From contig CADBCZ010000007.1 of the NCBI GenBank assembly GCA_902793335.1, positions 21,068 to 85,067 on the forward strand: a stretch of 64,000 nt of DNA, in the 5' to 3' direction. Source of the DNA: an uncultured Lachnospiraceae bacterium (GTDB lineage Bacteria > Bacillota > Clostridia > Lachnospirales > Lachnospiraceae). The notes under the pieces were generated by a model that was not told the DNA's origin, did no database searches, and saw only the letters and a program-made list of their open reading frames with translations. Both the position numbers and the translations under genes were made by a program. Shown piece by piece: positions 1-10,498 of this stretch (position 1 is its first letter; the number at the start of each line of letters is the position of its first letter).

Positions 1-3
1 TTT

Positions 4-759
4 ATGTTTGGTTTTTTATTATTTTCTTGTCGTGTATATTCGAAAGAACCGGGTGTTCCTTCTACTGATGGAATAGTATTCGTTAAGGGAAGAAAGGATG
101 CTGTTACATTGATAGAAAGCACGCTTAAGAAGCATGGCGAGAGTGTGACGATATCCTATCCTGGAATAACAGCAGAATTCAATCGTTATAAGAAGAACAA
201 TTATTCGGATTTTTTGGATGAATTAAGTCTTCATAGTGGATATTATGCCGGTATTATTTCAGGAATGTGCATAAGCTTTGATGATTCCGTTAAAGATTCT
301 GTGACTTTTCAATTTAATTATATGACTACTAAGAAACAGGAGAAGTATATAACACGAAAGGTTAAGCGGATTGTCAAGAAGTATAGGGGACAAAGTACCT
401 ACAACAGAATTAAAGGAGCTCATGATTACATCACAAGTCATACCGTCTATGATGCAAACTATTACAATCCCTATTATGTATTTAAAAAGGGCAAGGGGAT
501 TTGTATGTCCTATGCCCTGGCGTTTCAGCGTATATTAACAGAGATGAAGATTCCATGTATATATGTTAAAGGTGATAATCACGCATGGAATATGGTCAAA
601 ATTGATGGTGACTGGTATGGCGTTGATGTTACCTGGGATGACAGTAGAGGCAGTTACAGCTGTTTTCTAAAGGGTACAGGTGATTTTGGCGGACATGACA
701 ATTCCTGTTCAAAAGTCCTTAAGAGGATTAGAAAGTCAAAGTATTCATATAAGAGATAA
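4..759 (+). CDS. Transglutaminase-like domain protein, probably exported, 5' end cut by window
   Basis: The C-terminal half has a transglutaminase/protease-like core. Cys167 lies in a GKGICMSYA context, His193 in DNHAWN and Asp208 in WYGVDVTWDD, which is the usual Cys-His-Asp triad. In bacteria such domains are often surface peptidases or cross-linking enzymes; the substrate here cannot be told. The frame is open to the left edge and the first visible Met is followed only by a short hydrophobic stretch (FGFLLFSC) without a basic n-region, so the true start and most of a signal peptide probably lie outside the window. The fold assignment rests on the triad and its spacing. The next gene has its own promoter, so this is probably the last gene of its transcript. 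Confidence 0.75.
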   Translation: MFGFLLFSCRVYSKEPGVPSTDGIVFVKGRKDAVTLIESTLKKHGESVTISYPGITAEFNRYKKNNYSDFLDELSLHSGYYAGIISGMCISFDDSVKDSVTFQFNYMTTKKQEKYITRKVKRIVKKYRGQSTYNRIKGAHDYITSHTVYDANYYNPYYVFKKGKGICMSYALAFQRILTEMKIPCIYVKGDNHAWNMVKIDGDWYGVDVTWDDSRGSYSCFLKGTGDFGGHDNSCSKVLKRIRKSKYSYKR

Positions 760-780
760 GTATTTTTTGATTTACATTTG

Positions 781-809
781 TTGAAAACATATCTCTGTTG
801 TGTTATATT
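781..809 (+). promoter_or_regulatory. Predicted sigma-A promoter of the aconitase-family gene
   Basis: TTGAAA at 781-786 and TATATT at 804-809 are separated by 17 bp. A small hairpin (GCTGTAT 848-854 with ATACAGC 864-870) sits just before the ribosome-binding region and could modulate translation; that role is a guess. Confidence 0.6.
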
Positions 810-882
810 ATTGGTAAGTTTGTAAAAATATTTTTATGAAAGGAAAAGCTGTATTTAGTTGATATACAGCAGGTAGGGTTAA

Positions 883-3165
883 GTGATACAATTATACGAA
901 AGCGGTGCTTATCTTGTTAATGGTACAGAGATTATTGCGGATGGTGCTGATTGCAAGGAACAGTTGAAGAAGTTGACAGGAAGTGAAGTTTCAAAAGAGG
1001 AGGCAGCACAGAATACAATAGCTTACAGTATTTTGAAAGCCCATAACACTTCAGGTGATATGGAGAAACTCCAGATTAAGTTTGACAAACTTACTTCACA
1101 TGATATTACATTTGTTGGTATCATACAGACAGCCAGAGCATCAGGACTTACAGAATTTCCAATTCCATATGTTTTAACGAATTGCCATAATTCGCTTTGT
1201 GCAGTAGGTGGTACTATTAATGAAGATGATCACATGTTTGGTCTTTCGTGTGCTAAGAAGTATGGTGGAGTATATGTACCTCCTCATCAGGCAGTTATTC
1301 ATCAGTTTGCCAGAGAAATGCTTGCAGAATGTGGTGGTATGATTCTTGGTTCTGATTCGCATACACGTTATGGTGCCCTTGGTACAATGGCAGTAGGTGA
1401 AGGTGGTGGAGAACTTGTTAAACAGCTTCTTTCTCAGACATATGATGTTAATATGCCGGGAGTTGTTGCTATCTATCTTGATGGTAAGCCTGAACCCGGA
1501 GTTGGACCTCAGGACGTGGCTCTTGCTATCATTGGAAAAGTATTCGGTAATGGTTATGTTAAGAATAAAGTAATGGAATTTGTTGGACCAGGTGTATCTA
1601 ATCTCTCTGCTGATTATAGGATTGGTGTTGATGTAATGACAACTGAGACAACTTGTCTTTCATCAATTTGGAGAACAGATGACAAAGTTAAAGATTTCTA
1701 TGAGATACATGGAAGAGGAGATAAGTACAAAGAACTTAATCCTGGAGCAGTTGCATATTATGATGGTGTAGTATATGTAGATCTTTCTAAGGTTAAACCG
1801 ATGATTGCTATGCCATTCCATCCAAGCAATACATATACTATTGAGGAGCTTAATGCTAACCTTATGGATATATTAGAGGATTGTGAGAAACGCGCACTTG
1901 TTAGTCTTGACGGTAAGGTTGATTTCACTCTCAAAGATAAGGTGAGAGACGGAAAGCTGTATGTTGATCAGGGAATTATCGCAGGATGTGCGGGCGGTGG
2001 TTTTGAAAATATTTGTGCAGCAGCAGATATTCTTAAGGGTGCAAGTATTGGTGCTGATGAGTTTACATTATCAGTTTATCCGGCTTCTACACCTATATAT
2101 ATGGAGCTTGCTAAGAATGGCAGACTTGCAGATCTTATGGCTACAGGTGCAATAGTTAAGACTGCATTCTGTGGACCTTGTTTTGGAGCAGGTGATACTC
2201 CTGCTAATAACGCATTTTCAATCCGCCATTCTACAAGAAACTTCCCTAACAGAGAAGGTTCTAAGGTTCAGAATGGTCAGATTTCGTCAGTTGCTCTTAT
2301 GGATGCCAGATCTATCGCAGCTACAGCTGCTAACAAGGGTTATCTTACAGCAGCTACAGACATAGATGCTAATTACAGCAATCCAAAGTATTTCTTTGAT
2401 AAATCTATATATGAGAATCGTGTATATGACGGTGTCGGTAAAGCAGATCCTTCGGTAGAGATTAAGTTTGGACCTAATATCAAGGATTGGCCGGAAATGG
2501 TTGCACTTACAGATAATCTTGTTTTAAAAGTTGCTTCAGTAATACATGATCCGGTTACTACAACAGATGAGCTTATTCCATCCGGAGAGACATCTTCTTA
2601 CAGATCTAATCCTTTAGGTCTTGCTGAATTTACATTATCCCGTAAAGATCCTGGATATGTGGCAAGAGCAAAAGAGATTCAGGCTGTCGAGAAGATTAGA
2701 GAAGAAGGAAAATGCATGGGTGAAGCTTATCCTGAGATGAAGACGGTTATGACTAAGATAAAAGAAACTTATCCTGAAGTATGTAAGGAAAACACCGGCG
2801 TAGGTTCTACTATATTTGCTGTTAAGCCTGGTGACGGTTCAGCCAGAGAACAGGCCGCATCATGTCAGAAGGTACTCGGAGGATGGGCTAATATAGCTAA
2901 GGAATATGCTACTAAGCGTTATCGTTCTAATCTTATCAACTGGGGTATGCTTCCGTTCCTTATGCCGGAAGATTATGATTTCGAGATAGGTGATTATATA
3001 TTTATTCCTGATGTTGCCAAGGCTGTTGCAGATAAGAATGATGATATTAAGGCATATGTCGTTAACAAGGATATGAAAGAACTCACTTTCCATCTTGGAG
3101 ATCTTACAGATGATGAAAGAGAAATAATATTAAAGGGTTGTCTCATTAATTATAACAAAAGATAA
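883..3165 (+). CDS. Aconitase-family hydratase (YbhJ-like)
   Basis: This 760-residue protein has aconitase-superfamily features: a GSDSHT motif near residue 156, an AVGEGGG loop shortly after it, and three cysteines placed like the [4Fe-4S] ligands of aconitase (Cys369, Cys430 and Cys433, the last two in FCGPCFG). The stretch around the first Cys reads [11 protein letters not shown] instead of the usual SCTNS of citrate-cycle aconitases. That and the length point to the YbhJ-like hydratase branch rather than classical AcnA/AcnB. It may isomerise citrate or a related tricarboxylate, but the substrate is unproven. A GTG at 883 is chosen as start because AGGTAGGG lies just before it. No citrate-cycle partners are nearby and the gene appears monocistronic. 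Confidence 0.85.
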   Translation: MIQLYESGAYLVNGTEIIADGADCKEQLKKLTGSEVSKEEAAQNTIAYSILKAHNTSGDMEKLQIKFDKLTSHDITFVGIIQTARASGLTEFPIPYVLTNCHNSLCAVGGTINEDDHMFGLSCAKKYGGVYVPPHQAVIHQFAREMLAECGGMILGSDSHTRYGALGTMAVGEGGGELVKQLLSQTYDVNMPGVVAIYLDGKPEPGVGPQDVALAIIGKVFGNGYVKNKVMEFVGPGVSNLSADYRIGVDVMTTETTCLSSIWRTDDKVKDFYEIHGRGDKYKELNPGAVAYYDGVVYVDLSKVKPMIAMPFHPSNTYTIEELNANLMDILEDCEKRALVSLDGKVDFTLKDKVRDGKLYVDQGIIAGCAGGGFENICAAADILKGASIGADEFTLSVYPASTPIYMELAKNGRLADLMATGAIVKTAFCGPCFGAGDTPANNAFSIRHSTRNFPNREGSKVQNGQISSVALMDARSIAATAANKGYLTAATDIDANYSNPKYFFDKSIYENRVYDGVGKADPSVEIKFGPNIKDWPEMVALTDNLVLKVASVIHDPVTTTDELIPSGETSSYRSNPLGLAEFTLSRKDPGYVARAKEIQAVEKIREEGKCMGEAYPEMKTVMTKIKETYPEVCKENTGVGSTIFAVKPGDGSAREQAASCQKVLGGWANIAKEYATKRYRSNLINWGMLPFLMPEDYDFEIGDYIFIPDVAKAVADKNDDIKAYVVNKDMKELTFHLGDLTDDEREIILKGCLINYNKR

Positions 3166-3180
3166 TTATAGCAGCTCGTA

Positions 3181-3219
3181 ATATACAGGCTGTTCATCAT
3201 AGATGGGCAGCCTGTATTA
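3181..3219 (+). terminator. Hairpin after aconitase-family gene, weak terminator
   Basis: ATACAGGCTG (3183-3192) pairs perfectly with CAGCCTGTAT (3208-3217). The following run is TATATAGTGG, not a clean U-tract, so termination may be inefficient. Confidence 0.5.
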
Positions 3220-3319
3220 TATAGTGGGAATATAGGTTATTGAATAGTATGGGGTGCTGATCAAGAGGAGAATGTAATAGTAGTTGTGAATGTAATGTTA
3301 TGGGAAAGGATGTTATTGT

Positions 3320-5833
3320 ATGGATTTGAATCAGGTTTTTAATGAACTGGATGATATGATGCGCCGTTCGGATATAGCACGTGTAATACCTTTTCTTGAG
3401 GAAAAGTGTAAAGAGGCCGAAGCTGTGGGCGATGGTGGTGCTTTGGTATCAATACTCAATGAACTGGTTGGCTTTTGTAGAGAGACATGCCAGTATGAAA
3501 GAGCGATGGAATATGCATCGCAGGCTCTTCAGGTTATTGAGCGGATAGGGCTTAATGATACGGTTCATCACGCAACGACGTTATTGAATATTGCCAATTG
3601 TTTAAGGGCAGCTGGAAGACTGACGGAGTCACTTAACACATACCATAAGGTAGAAGCCATGTATCAGCGAATGCTTCCTGAAAATGATTTTGGATTTGCA
3701 AGTCTATATAACAATGAGAGCCTGCTTTATCAGGAAATGGGTGATTATGAAGGCGCATATGATAGTCTTATGAAAGCGCTGAAGATAAATATACTATATC
3801 CTGAAAAACAATGGGAACGCGCCGTGACTTATGCTAATCTGGCTAATACATGCCTCCAATTGAAAGCGGATTCTTTAGAGAGTGATGGGGAACAGAATTT
3901 GATAAAAGTTACAGAACAGGAGATATTGGACTATGCAGATAAATCCATTGATCTGTTCAGAAAACTTGGTGAGACGGATACACATATAGCAGCTGCGTTG
4001 GTTGCAAAGGGACAGCTTATGGAGAGACGCGGAGAGTATAATGATGCGATTTCTCTATATGAGGAAGCTCTTGATGCAATAAGAACCACTTTGGGAGAGA
4101 CAGATTTTTACAGAAGAGTTCTGAAGTATCTTAATGCGGCTGTAAGAAGAAGCGGATATGAATATAACGGCCAATATAAGAACTGTCTTGATGGTAAACC
4201 ACCTGTAGTTAAAGGTCTTTGGCTGGATAAGGAATTTTATGAGAGCATAGGAAGACATATGCTTGAAGAAAAATATCCCGACTATATTAACCAAATGACC
4301 ATAGGCATGTGTGGAGAGGGAAGTGATTGTTTTGGATTCGATGATGGTTTTTCGATGGATCATGATTGGGGACCGGGTTTTTATATATGGCTCGAAGCTG
4401 AATTGTTTAATAAGATAGGTGATTCGTTGCAGAGTGATTATAATGCACTTCCATCAGATTTTCGTGGATACAAGCGGATGAACACCGAACATGGAAAACG
4501 CAGAATAGGTGTTTGCAATGTTGATGAATTTTGCAGTTATTATCTGGGTGAAGTTGCTTATAAAGAATGGAAAGAAAAAGGTAGTATATCATCCGACATA
4601 ATGCTTATGATACCTGAATACAGGCTTGCGGCATTTTGTAATGGAGAAATATTTAGGATTCCTGATAATGGGAATGGCACCCTGATTAAACTTAGAGATT
4701 ATATATCCTCATTTTATGAAAGAAGCGCAACTGTACGGTTGTTATGTCAAAGGTTGGCGGAATTTGGACAGAATGCCCAGTATAATTACCCCAGGATGAA
4801 GAATAGAGGAGACAATACAGTGGCTATGCAACTGCTTCATACAGGTTTAAGAAGTGCGGCTAGGGCAGCATTTATCCTTAATAAACAGTATGCACCTCAT
4901 GATAAATGGATCATGAGAGCTACAGAAGGTTTTACTGTACTTAAAGAACTTCCGGAGCTTATAGATAAGATAACGGTTGCAGCTGCAAGAGAACTGGTTG
5001 ATATATACGATAAGAAAACGACCAATGAAGGCATTTCGGATGAAAATGCAGAGTCTTTAATTGAAAGACTGGCTACCATGTTATTGACAGAAGCGTTGAA
5101 ACAGGATTATATTGGCAATGCTAAGCTGGTTACACTTCCGGGTAAGGAAGGATTTTATATGGACTCATATCTTGAACACTATTCTTCTGATATGATGCTT
5201 CGTTCCCGCTTCCTCGCTATGTCAAAGGAAGAGTTGGTAGAAGAGATAGCTAAGATGGAATTTGAAGCTTTTGACGAGGTTAAGAATGAGGGGGGCAGGG
5301 CAGAATGTCAGGACGACTGGTCTACGTTCCATATAATGAGAGCGAGTCAGTATACAACCTGGAATTATGAGATGCTTGTTCAGTATGCAGTTGATTTTTC
5401 GCTTTCTGTTATAAGTGGATGGAATCCAATAATGGAAAAGTATGGTCGAATGGAGGAAAGTACCTCTCCTGAGGAATGGGAGAAGATTAAGGATAGCTTT
5501 CCGGTTATTCCTCCTGAAAAGAAACAGATAATGGAGGAGATAATTCGAATTCAGGTTAACTGGATGGAGGCTTTTGCAAATGAGTATCCGGGATTGGCGA
5601 GCCATGCAAGAAGGATACATACCAGTGAAGATATGCCGTGGGATACATCTTATGAGACTTATCTTAGAGGAGAGATGGGTACCTACAGTGATAAGATGCT
5701 TAAGCTATATGGACAATTTATTGTAGGAATTGTCAAAGAAGGTGGTAATCTTGCATACCGCATAATGAATGAGACTATCCATATGTACGGATATTCGTCC
5801 TTTGAAGAGGCAATGAAAAATCAGGACAAATAG
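3320..5833 (+). CDS. TPR protein with DUF4037-like nucleotidyltransferase region and DUF4125-like C-terminus
   Basis: An 837-residue soluble protein without a signal peptide. Residues 1 to about 290 are helical tetratricopeptide-like repeats (for example the stretch with RGEYNDAISLYEEAL). Around residue 330 the segment GEGSDCFGFDDGFSMDHDWG resembles the DUF4037 signature, a nucleotidyltransferase-like motif (GS followed by paired acidic residues). The final roughly 180 residues resemble DUF4125. This combination is seen in Clostridia but its biochemical role is not established as far as I know; transfer of a nucleotide to a protein or small molecule is possible. The flippase gene follows after 17 bp, so the two may be co-transcribed. 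Family names are from memory of the motifs, not from a search. Confidence 0.7.
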   Translation: MDLNQVFNELDDMMRRSDIARVIPFLEEKCKEAEAVGDGGALVSILNELVGFCRETCQYERAMEYASQALQVIERIGLNDTVHHATTLLNIANCLRAAGRLTESLNTYHKVEAMYQRMLPENDFGFASLYNNESLLYQEMGDYEGAYDSLMKALKINILYPEKQWERAVTYANLANTCLQLKADSLESDGEQNLIKVTEQEILDYADKSIDLFRKLGETDTHIAAALVAKGQLMERRGEYNDAISLYEEALDAIRTTLGETDFYRRVLKYLNAAVRRSGYEYNGQYKNCLDGKPPVVKGLWLDKEFYESIGRHMLEEKYPDYINQMTIGMCGEGSDCFGFDDGFSMDHDWGPGFYIWLEAELFNKIGDSLQSDYNALPSDFRGYKRMNTEHGKRRIGVCNVDEFCSYYLGEVAYKEWKEKGSISSDIMLMIPEYRLAAFCNGEIFRIPDNGNGTLIKLRDYISSFYERSATVRLLCQRLAEFGQNAQYNYPRMKNRGDNTVAMQLLHTGLRSAARAAFILNKQYAPHDKWIMRATEGFTVLKELPELIDKITVAAARELVDIYDKKTTNEGISDENAESLIERLATMLLTEALKQDYIGNAKLVTLPGKEGFYMDSYLEHYSSDMMLRSRFLAMSKEELVEEIAKMEFEAFDEVKNEGGRAECQDDWSTFHIMRASQYTTWNYEMLVQYAVDFSLSVISGWNPIMEKYGRMEESTSPEEWEKIKDSFPVIPPEKKQIMEEIIRIQVNWMEAFANEYPGLASHARRIHTSEDMPWDTSYETYLRGEMGTYSDKMLKLYGQFIVGIVKEGGNLAYRIMNETIHMYGYSSFEEAMKNQDK

Positions 5834-5850
5834 ATTGGAAATATGTAATA

Positions 5851-7509
5851 ATGAGTAAGAAGAGAAGAAAGACTAATTTCGCGATGCAGGCTACTATACT
5901 TGCCGCGGCCAGTATTATATCAAAATTAATAGGGATGGCATATAATATTCCTTTTGCAAACTTATTGGAGGAAGAAGGTAATGGCTATTACGGAATGGCC
6001 CAGACAGTATATTATCTTATTCTGTTAATAGCAACATTTTCAATTCCGCAGGCTGTTTCTAAGATTATGGCTGAGAAGATAGAAAAGGGTGAGTATAGGA
6101 ATGTAAAGCGTATATTTGATGTTTCAATGCTTTATGTTCTGGTAGTAGGAATAATAGCTTCTGGAATAACATTTTTTGGAGCGCCCGGTTTTGTATCTCC
6201 GAGTGCGGTTTTGTCACTTAGAGTACTTGCACCAACAGTATTTCTGTCTGGATTTTTGAGCGTGTACAGGGGTTATTTTCAGGCATATGGTAATATGGTG
6301 CCAACTTCTATATCACAGGTGGTCGAGCAGATTTTTAATGCGGTTTTTAGTATTTCTATGGCTGTTCTTTTTATGCACATAGCCAGAACTTCCGGAAAAG
6401 AGGATGTGCGTCAGATGTATGGTGCAGCGGGAGGTACAGTGGGTACAGGAGTGGCTGTATTGGCCGGTCTCATCTACATGATGGTGCTTTTTAAAAGAGA
6501 AAAAGGCGAACTTAATGAGAGGATGGCAAATGATACAACAGGAAATCTTTTGAGTTATAAAGAGGCTGTTAAGTTACTTCTCATGATAGCGACACCTATA
6601 ATATTCAGTTCGTTTATATACAACATTAACGGAACGATTGATATGAAGATGTTTTACGCTATCATGGATAACAAAGGCTTAACAGAGAAAGTGTATGGGG
6701 CTCAGTACGGATTGTACAGCAGATATTATCTTGTACTTGCCAACATACCTATTGCAATGGCTGCAGCGGTTGCATCAACTGTTATACCAAGAGTTTCAGC
6801 AACTCATGGTATAAAGGATATGGAAGGATGTAGAAAGAGTATTGGTAAGGCGATACAGCTTACGATGGTCCTTACTATACCTTGTGCTATCGGTTTTATG
6901 ACTCTTGGTAAGCCAATTATTAATATGTTATATCCAAGTTTGTCGAAGGCGAGTGCAAATAAGGCGGCAGGGCTTCTGCTATATGGTGGAATAGCGATTA
7001 TCTTTTATGGATTTTCAAGTGTATTAAATGGTGTTCTTCAAGGTGTGGGAAAGGTTAATTTTCCTGTTTTGTCATCATCGATAGCGTTGGTATTTCATGT
7101 GATTTTGCTGTATATAATGTTGGAATATACTGATATTGGATTATTGTCATTTATTTTTGCAACACTACTTTATGTTCTTATAATTGTTGTAATGAATTAT
7201 TGGAAGGTTAAGCAATATATCGGCTATAAGGTTGATTGGCGAAGCTCAATCTTAATGCCTTTTGTAGCTGCTGTTATGATGGGTGCTGTCTCATTATTGA
7301 TATACAGATTACTTTCATTAATTCTTGCTAAAATAATGGGAGCATATATATGTAATACCATATCTACTATTGTTGCTATTGTGTCAGCAGCAGGTACTTA
7401 TGTTGTATGTCTCTTGAAGTTTGGGGGTTATACGGAAGAGATGCTGCTTGCATTTCCTAAGGGGGCGTTTATTGCAAAAATTGCGAAGAAAATTCATCTA
7501 ATTAAGTAA
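5851..7509 (+). CDS. MurJ/SpoVB-type lipid-linked oligosaccharide flippase
   Basis: A 552-residue integral membrane protein with about 14 hydrophobic segments. The N-terminus (AASIISKLIGMAYNIPFANL followed by GNGYYGMAQTVYYLIL) is typical of the polysaccharide-biosynthesis branch of the MOP superfamily, including SpoVB and Bacillus YtgP/MurJ. Family members move undecaprenyl-linked wall precursors, chiefly lipid II, across the cytoplasmic membrane. The length fits. The translation signal is weak (GGAAATATG before ATG). Lipid II flipping versus another lipid-linked glycan cannot be decided from sequence; its distance from the glycan locus favours a general peptidoglycan role. Confidence 0.85.
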   Translation: MSKKRRKTNFAMQATILAAASIISKLIGMAYNIPFANLLEEEGNGYYGMAQTVYYLILLIATFSIPQAVSKIMAEKIEKGEYRNVKRIFDVSMLYVLVVGIIASGITFFGAPGFVSPSAVLSLRVLAPTVFLSGFLSVYRGYFQAYGNMVPTSISQVVEQIFNAVFSISMAVLFMHIARTSGKEDVRQMYGAAGGTVGTGVAVLAGLIYMMVLFKREKGELNERMANDTTGNLLSYKEAVKLLLMIATPIIFSSFIYNINGTIDMKMFYAIMDNKGLTEKVYGAQYGLYSRYYLVLANIPIAMAAAVASTVIPRVSATHGIKDMEGCRKSIGKAIQLTMVLTIPCAIGFMTLGKPIINMLYPSLSKASANKAAGLLLYGGIAIIFYGFSSVLNGVLQGVGKVNFPVLSSSIALVFHVILLYIMLEYTDIGLLSFIFATLLYVLIIVVMNYWKVKQYIGYKVDWRSSILMPFVAAVMMGAVSLLIYRLLSLILAKIMGAYICNTISTIVAIVSAAGTYVVCLLKFGGYTEEMLLAFPKGAFIAKIAKKIHLIK

Positions 7510-7550
7510 TAGTATGGATGCTTTATTGTTTTTCAGAAAGGAGAGGTTAT

Positions 7551-9146
7551 ATGAAACTAATTTTTATTGGGGCTGATCATGAGGTTACTGGAAGTTGTCA
7601 CTGCTTGCAGGGCGCAGGTAAAAACATCCTTATTGACTGTGGAATGGAACAGGGGGAGGATGTATACGAAAATCAGGATTTGCCGTTTAAACCGGGCGAG
7701 ATTGATTATGTTTTTCTGACACATGCACATATAGATCATTCAGGTCTTTTGCCGCTCATTTATGCCAGAGGATTTCGTGGAAAGGTACTTACGACAAAAG
7801 CGACTACTGATCTCTGTAACATAATGCTTCGTGATAGTGCACATATACAGGAGTTTGAGGCTGAATGGCGTAATCGTAAGGCCAGACGTGCAGGCGAAGA
7901 GGAATATGTACCGCTTTACAGTATGGATGATGCTATTGGCGTTATGGAACATTTTATACCATGTGAATATGAAGAATTATTAGATGTATGTGACGGTATT
8001 AAGGTGCGATTTTCTGATGTTGGACATTTGCTGGGATCGGCAAGTATCGAAGTATGGGTTACAGAAGGAGAAGTTACCAAAAAGATAGTTTTTTCTGGGG
8101 ACATAGGCAATATCAATCAGCCTATCATCAAGGATCCGCAGTATTTAAAGGAAGCGGATTACGTGGTTATGGAGTCAACCTATGGTGACAGAAATCACGA
8201 GGTGACACCGAATTATGAGGAAGAGCTCGCCAGAATAATTAAAGAAACATTTGATAGAGGTGGAAATCTTGTAATTCCTTCCTTTGCAGTCGGAAGAACT
8301 CAGGAACTGTTATATTTTATAAGAAAGATAAAACAGGACAATATGATTCCGGAATATGAAGGGTTTGATGTATATGTTGACAGTCCTCTTGCGGTAGAGG
8401 CTACTAATATATTTAACCGAAATGTGGAAAGCTGTTTTGATGAAGAGGCTATGGAACTGGTTAAGCAGGGAATTAATCCGATATCATTCCCGGGACTTAA
8501 AACTTCTGTTACCAGTGATGAATCTAAGTCTATCAACTTTGATATGAAACCGAAGGTTATAATATCTGCATCTGGAATGTGTGAGGCCGGAAGAATCAGG
8601 CATCATTTAAAGCATAATCTGTGGAGAAAAGACAGTACTATTCTTTTTGTAGGATATCAGGCGCACGGAACTCTTGGTAGAAGCTTGCTGGAGGGAGCCC
8701 CGAGTGTTAAGCTTTTTGGAGAACAGATAGATGTACAGGCAAGAATAATGAAGCTTGATGGAATAAGCGGACATGCGGACCAGGAAGGATTGCTCAAATG
8801 GTTGCGTTCTTTTGAACCAAAACCGAAGGTGTTTGTAGTACACGGTGAGGATTCAGTGTGCGAGCATTTCAAGAAAATAATTCATAAAGAGGGATATGAG
8901 GCAGTAGCACCATTTTCCGGTGCAGAATTTGACTTGATTGCAGATTCACTTATATTCCAGGGAGTTACTACCAAAAAGGTTAAGATTAGTCAGAAGGCAT
9001 TTCGGGCACAAGCTATCTTTGATCGTCTTGTTGCTGCAGGTAACAGATTGCTTGTGGTCATTGCTCATAACAGGGGAGGTGCCAATAAAGATCTTATTAA
9101 GTTTACAGATCAGATTAACAACCTCTGTGATAGATGGGATAGATGA
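7551..9146 (+). CDS. Beta-CASP metallo-beta-lactamase-fold RNA-processing nuclease
   Basis: 531 residues. The N-terminal metallo-beta-lactamase motif LTHAHIDHSG (HxHxDH) lies near residue 60; later metal ligands appear in DVGHLLGSAS and FSGDIG. The middle has beta-CASP features (VIPSFAVGRTQELLYF; SASGMCEAGRIRHHL) and the SGHAD and VHGE motifs mark the RNA-specificity domain. Relatives are CPSF-73/Ysh1-like RNA nucleases. About 65 residues follow the conserved core. The ATG at 7551 is preferred because AGAAAGGAGAGG precedes it; an upstream in-frame start at 7518 has no such site. A clear terminator follows. Confidence 0.9.
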   Translation: MKLIFIGADHEVTGSCHCLQGAGKNILIDCGMEQGEDVYENQDLPFKPGEIDYVFLTHAHIDHSGLLPLIYARGFRGKVLTTKATTDLCNIMLRDSAHIQEFEAEWRNRKARRAGEEEYVPLYSMDDAIGVMEHFIPCEYEELLDVCDGIKVRFSDVGHLLGSASIEVWVTEGEVTKKIVFSGDIGNINQPIIKDPQYLKEADYVVMESTYGDRNHEVTPNYEEELARIIKETFDRGGNLVIPSFAVGRTQELLYFIRKIKQDNMIPEYEGFDVYVDSPLAVEATNIFNRNVESCFDEEAMELVKQGINPISFPGLKTSVTSDESKSINFDMKPKVIISASGMCEAGRIRHHLKHNLWRKDSTILFVGYQAHGTLGRSLLEGAPSVKLFGEQIDVQARIMKLDGISGHADQEGLLKWLRSFEPKPKVFVVHGEDSVCEHFKKIIHKEGYEAVAPFSGAEFDLIADSLIFQGVTTKKVKISQKAFRAQAIFDRLVAAGNRLLVVIAHNRGGANKDLIKFTDQINNLCDRWDR

Positions 9147-9169
9147 ATATATAATTGATTATAAAGTAA

Positions 9170-9200
9170 GGCAGGGCATTAAATTTGCCCTGCCGTTTTT
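9170..9200 (+). terminator. Intrinsic terminator between convergent genes
   Basis: GGCAGGGCA (9170-9178) pairs with TGCCCTGCC (9186-9194), followed by GTTTTT. It ends the plus-strand nuclease gene; read from the other side it may also serve the phosphofructokinase gene, although the T-run there is weaker. Confidence 0.85.
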
Positions 9201-9202
9201 GG

Positions 9203-10444
9203 TTATTTTGAACTGTCAAGATGATTGATTGATAGATATACAGGAAGTCCGTCTTTATATTTGACATTTGTTTCTCCGACAATGAGAGGAGACATATATC
9301 TGATTAATTCAGGTGTGACATCGTTGCCTGAAGCATTTATCCATTCTCTTGGAATTGGTTTGTCTTTGTTGGCAATTGAAAGTATATCAGCACTTTCAAT
9401 TGCAGTAGTATATGGAGAGTCAGATACTCTTTTAATGGTTAGCATACATTTGGTGTAACCTTTATCTGAGAATTCAAGCGCTGTCTGACCTAATTTAAAG
9501 GATTCATTTATGTCGGTAAGAGATGCCTGATGTGAGGCACATCTTTGCAGAACATTAAGTTCAATTGATCTTACTTTGATATTGATGTTTTCTTTGACAA
9601 GATATTCAAGACTTTTTCCGGTTCCTGATAACTGTTTGTGACCGAACTGATCATTTACTGCAGTCGAGGCACTGATGTACTGACCGTCCTTATCGCGGAT
9701 TCCTTCTGATACTGCAATTATCACATTGTTTCTGATTTTTAACTGTTCTTTAATATCATTTATAAATGCTTCTTTATCGAATGCTACCTCAGGGAAATAT
9801 ATTAAATGAGGAGCGGTATTATATTCGTTTCTTGCAAGAGCAGCGGCGGCTGTAAGCCAACCTGCATCACGGCCCATTATCTCAACTATGGTTACACTTG
9901 GAACACTGTATATATATGTATCGTGTGATATCTCAAGCATAGATGTGGCAATATATTTTGCGGCTGAACCATATCCGGGTGTGTGATCTGTCAAACAAAG
10001 GTCGTTGTCGATGGTTTTCGGTATACCGATAATACGAATATCGCTACCTATTTGTTCGCCATAATGGCTAAGCTTCAATGTAGTATCCATTGAATCGTTA
10101 CCGCCTATATAGAAAAAAGCACCGATATTATATTTCTCGAACTGGTTGAAAATAGTAGTGTAAGGTGTCGGGTCATCCTCGTATGTGGGAAGCTTATGAC
10201 GACATGAGCCCAAGTACATTGCTGGACTTACTTTAAGAGTATCTATAAAATCAGAATCACCTTCTGCTTTTTGAGTAAGATCAATGAGATTGTCATTTAA
10301 TATTCCAAGGATTCCGTATATTGAACCGTATACCTTATCATAATTATCGTTACCTAGTGCAGCAGATATTACACCTGCCAAAGACGCATTGATGGCTACA
10401 GTCGGTCCTCCTGATTGAGCAACAATTATATTTTTCATTGACAT
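9203..10444 (-). CDS. pfp: Diphosphate-dependent 6-phosphofructokinase
   Basis: Phosphorylates fructose 6-phosphate in glycolysis. The 413-residue protein starts with the phosphofructokinase nucleotide-loop motif IIVAQSGGPT. The phosphoryl-donor site reads GGNDSMDT, with Asp117 where ATP enzymes have Gly, and IPKTIDND has Lys143 where ATP enzymes have Gly. Those two changes are the known hallmark of pyrophosphate-using enzymes, so PPi rather than ATP is predicted as donor. The ATG at 10444 follows CGGAGGATATAAT. The gene is alone on the minus strand and has a predicted promoter at 10499-10527. Confidence 0.92.
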   Translation of the reverse strand: MSMKNIIVAQSGGPTVAINASLAGVISAALGNDNYDKVYGSIYGILGILNDNLIDLTQKAEGDSDFIDTLKVSPAMYLGSCRHKLPTYEDDPTPYTTIFNQFEKYNIGAFFYIGGNDSMDTTLKLSHYGEQIGSDIRIIGIPKTIDNDLCLTDHTPGYGSAAKYIATSMLEISHDTYIYSVPSVTIVEIMGRDAGWLTAAAALARNEYNTAPHLIYFPEVAFDKEAFINDIKEQLKIRNNVIIAVSEGIRDKDGQYISASTAVNDQFGHKQLSGTGKSLEYLVKENINIKVRSIELNVLQRCASHQASLTDINESFKLGQTALEFSDKGYTKCMLTIKRVSDSPYTTAIESADILSIANKDKPIPREWINASGNDVTPELIRYMSPLIVGETNVKYKDGLPVYLSINHLDSSK

Positions 10445-10498
10445 ATTATATCCTCCGATTTTTGTTGAATTTAGTAGAAATTTTAGTCGAACACAACT

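Noticed and set aside
4055-4363. 102-codon minus-strand frame
   Set aside because: It lies within the TPR/DUF4037-like coding sequence and shows no signal of independent translation.
5222-5620. 132-codon open frame on the minus strand
   Set aside because: It lies entirely inside the well-supported TPR/DUF4125-type gene, has no ribosome-binding site and no recognisable domain.
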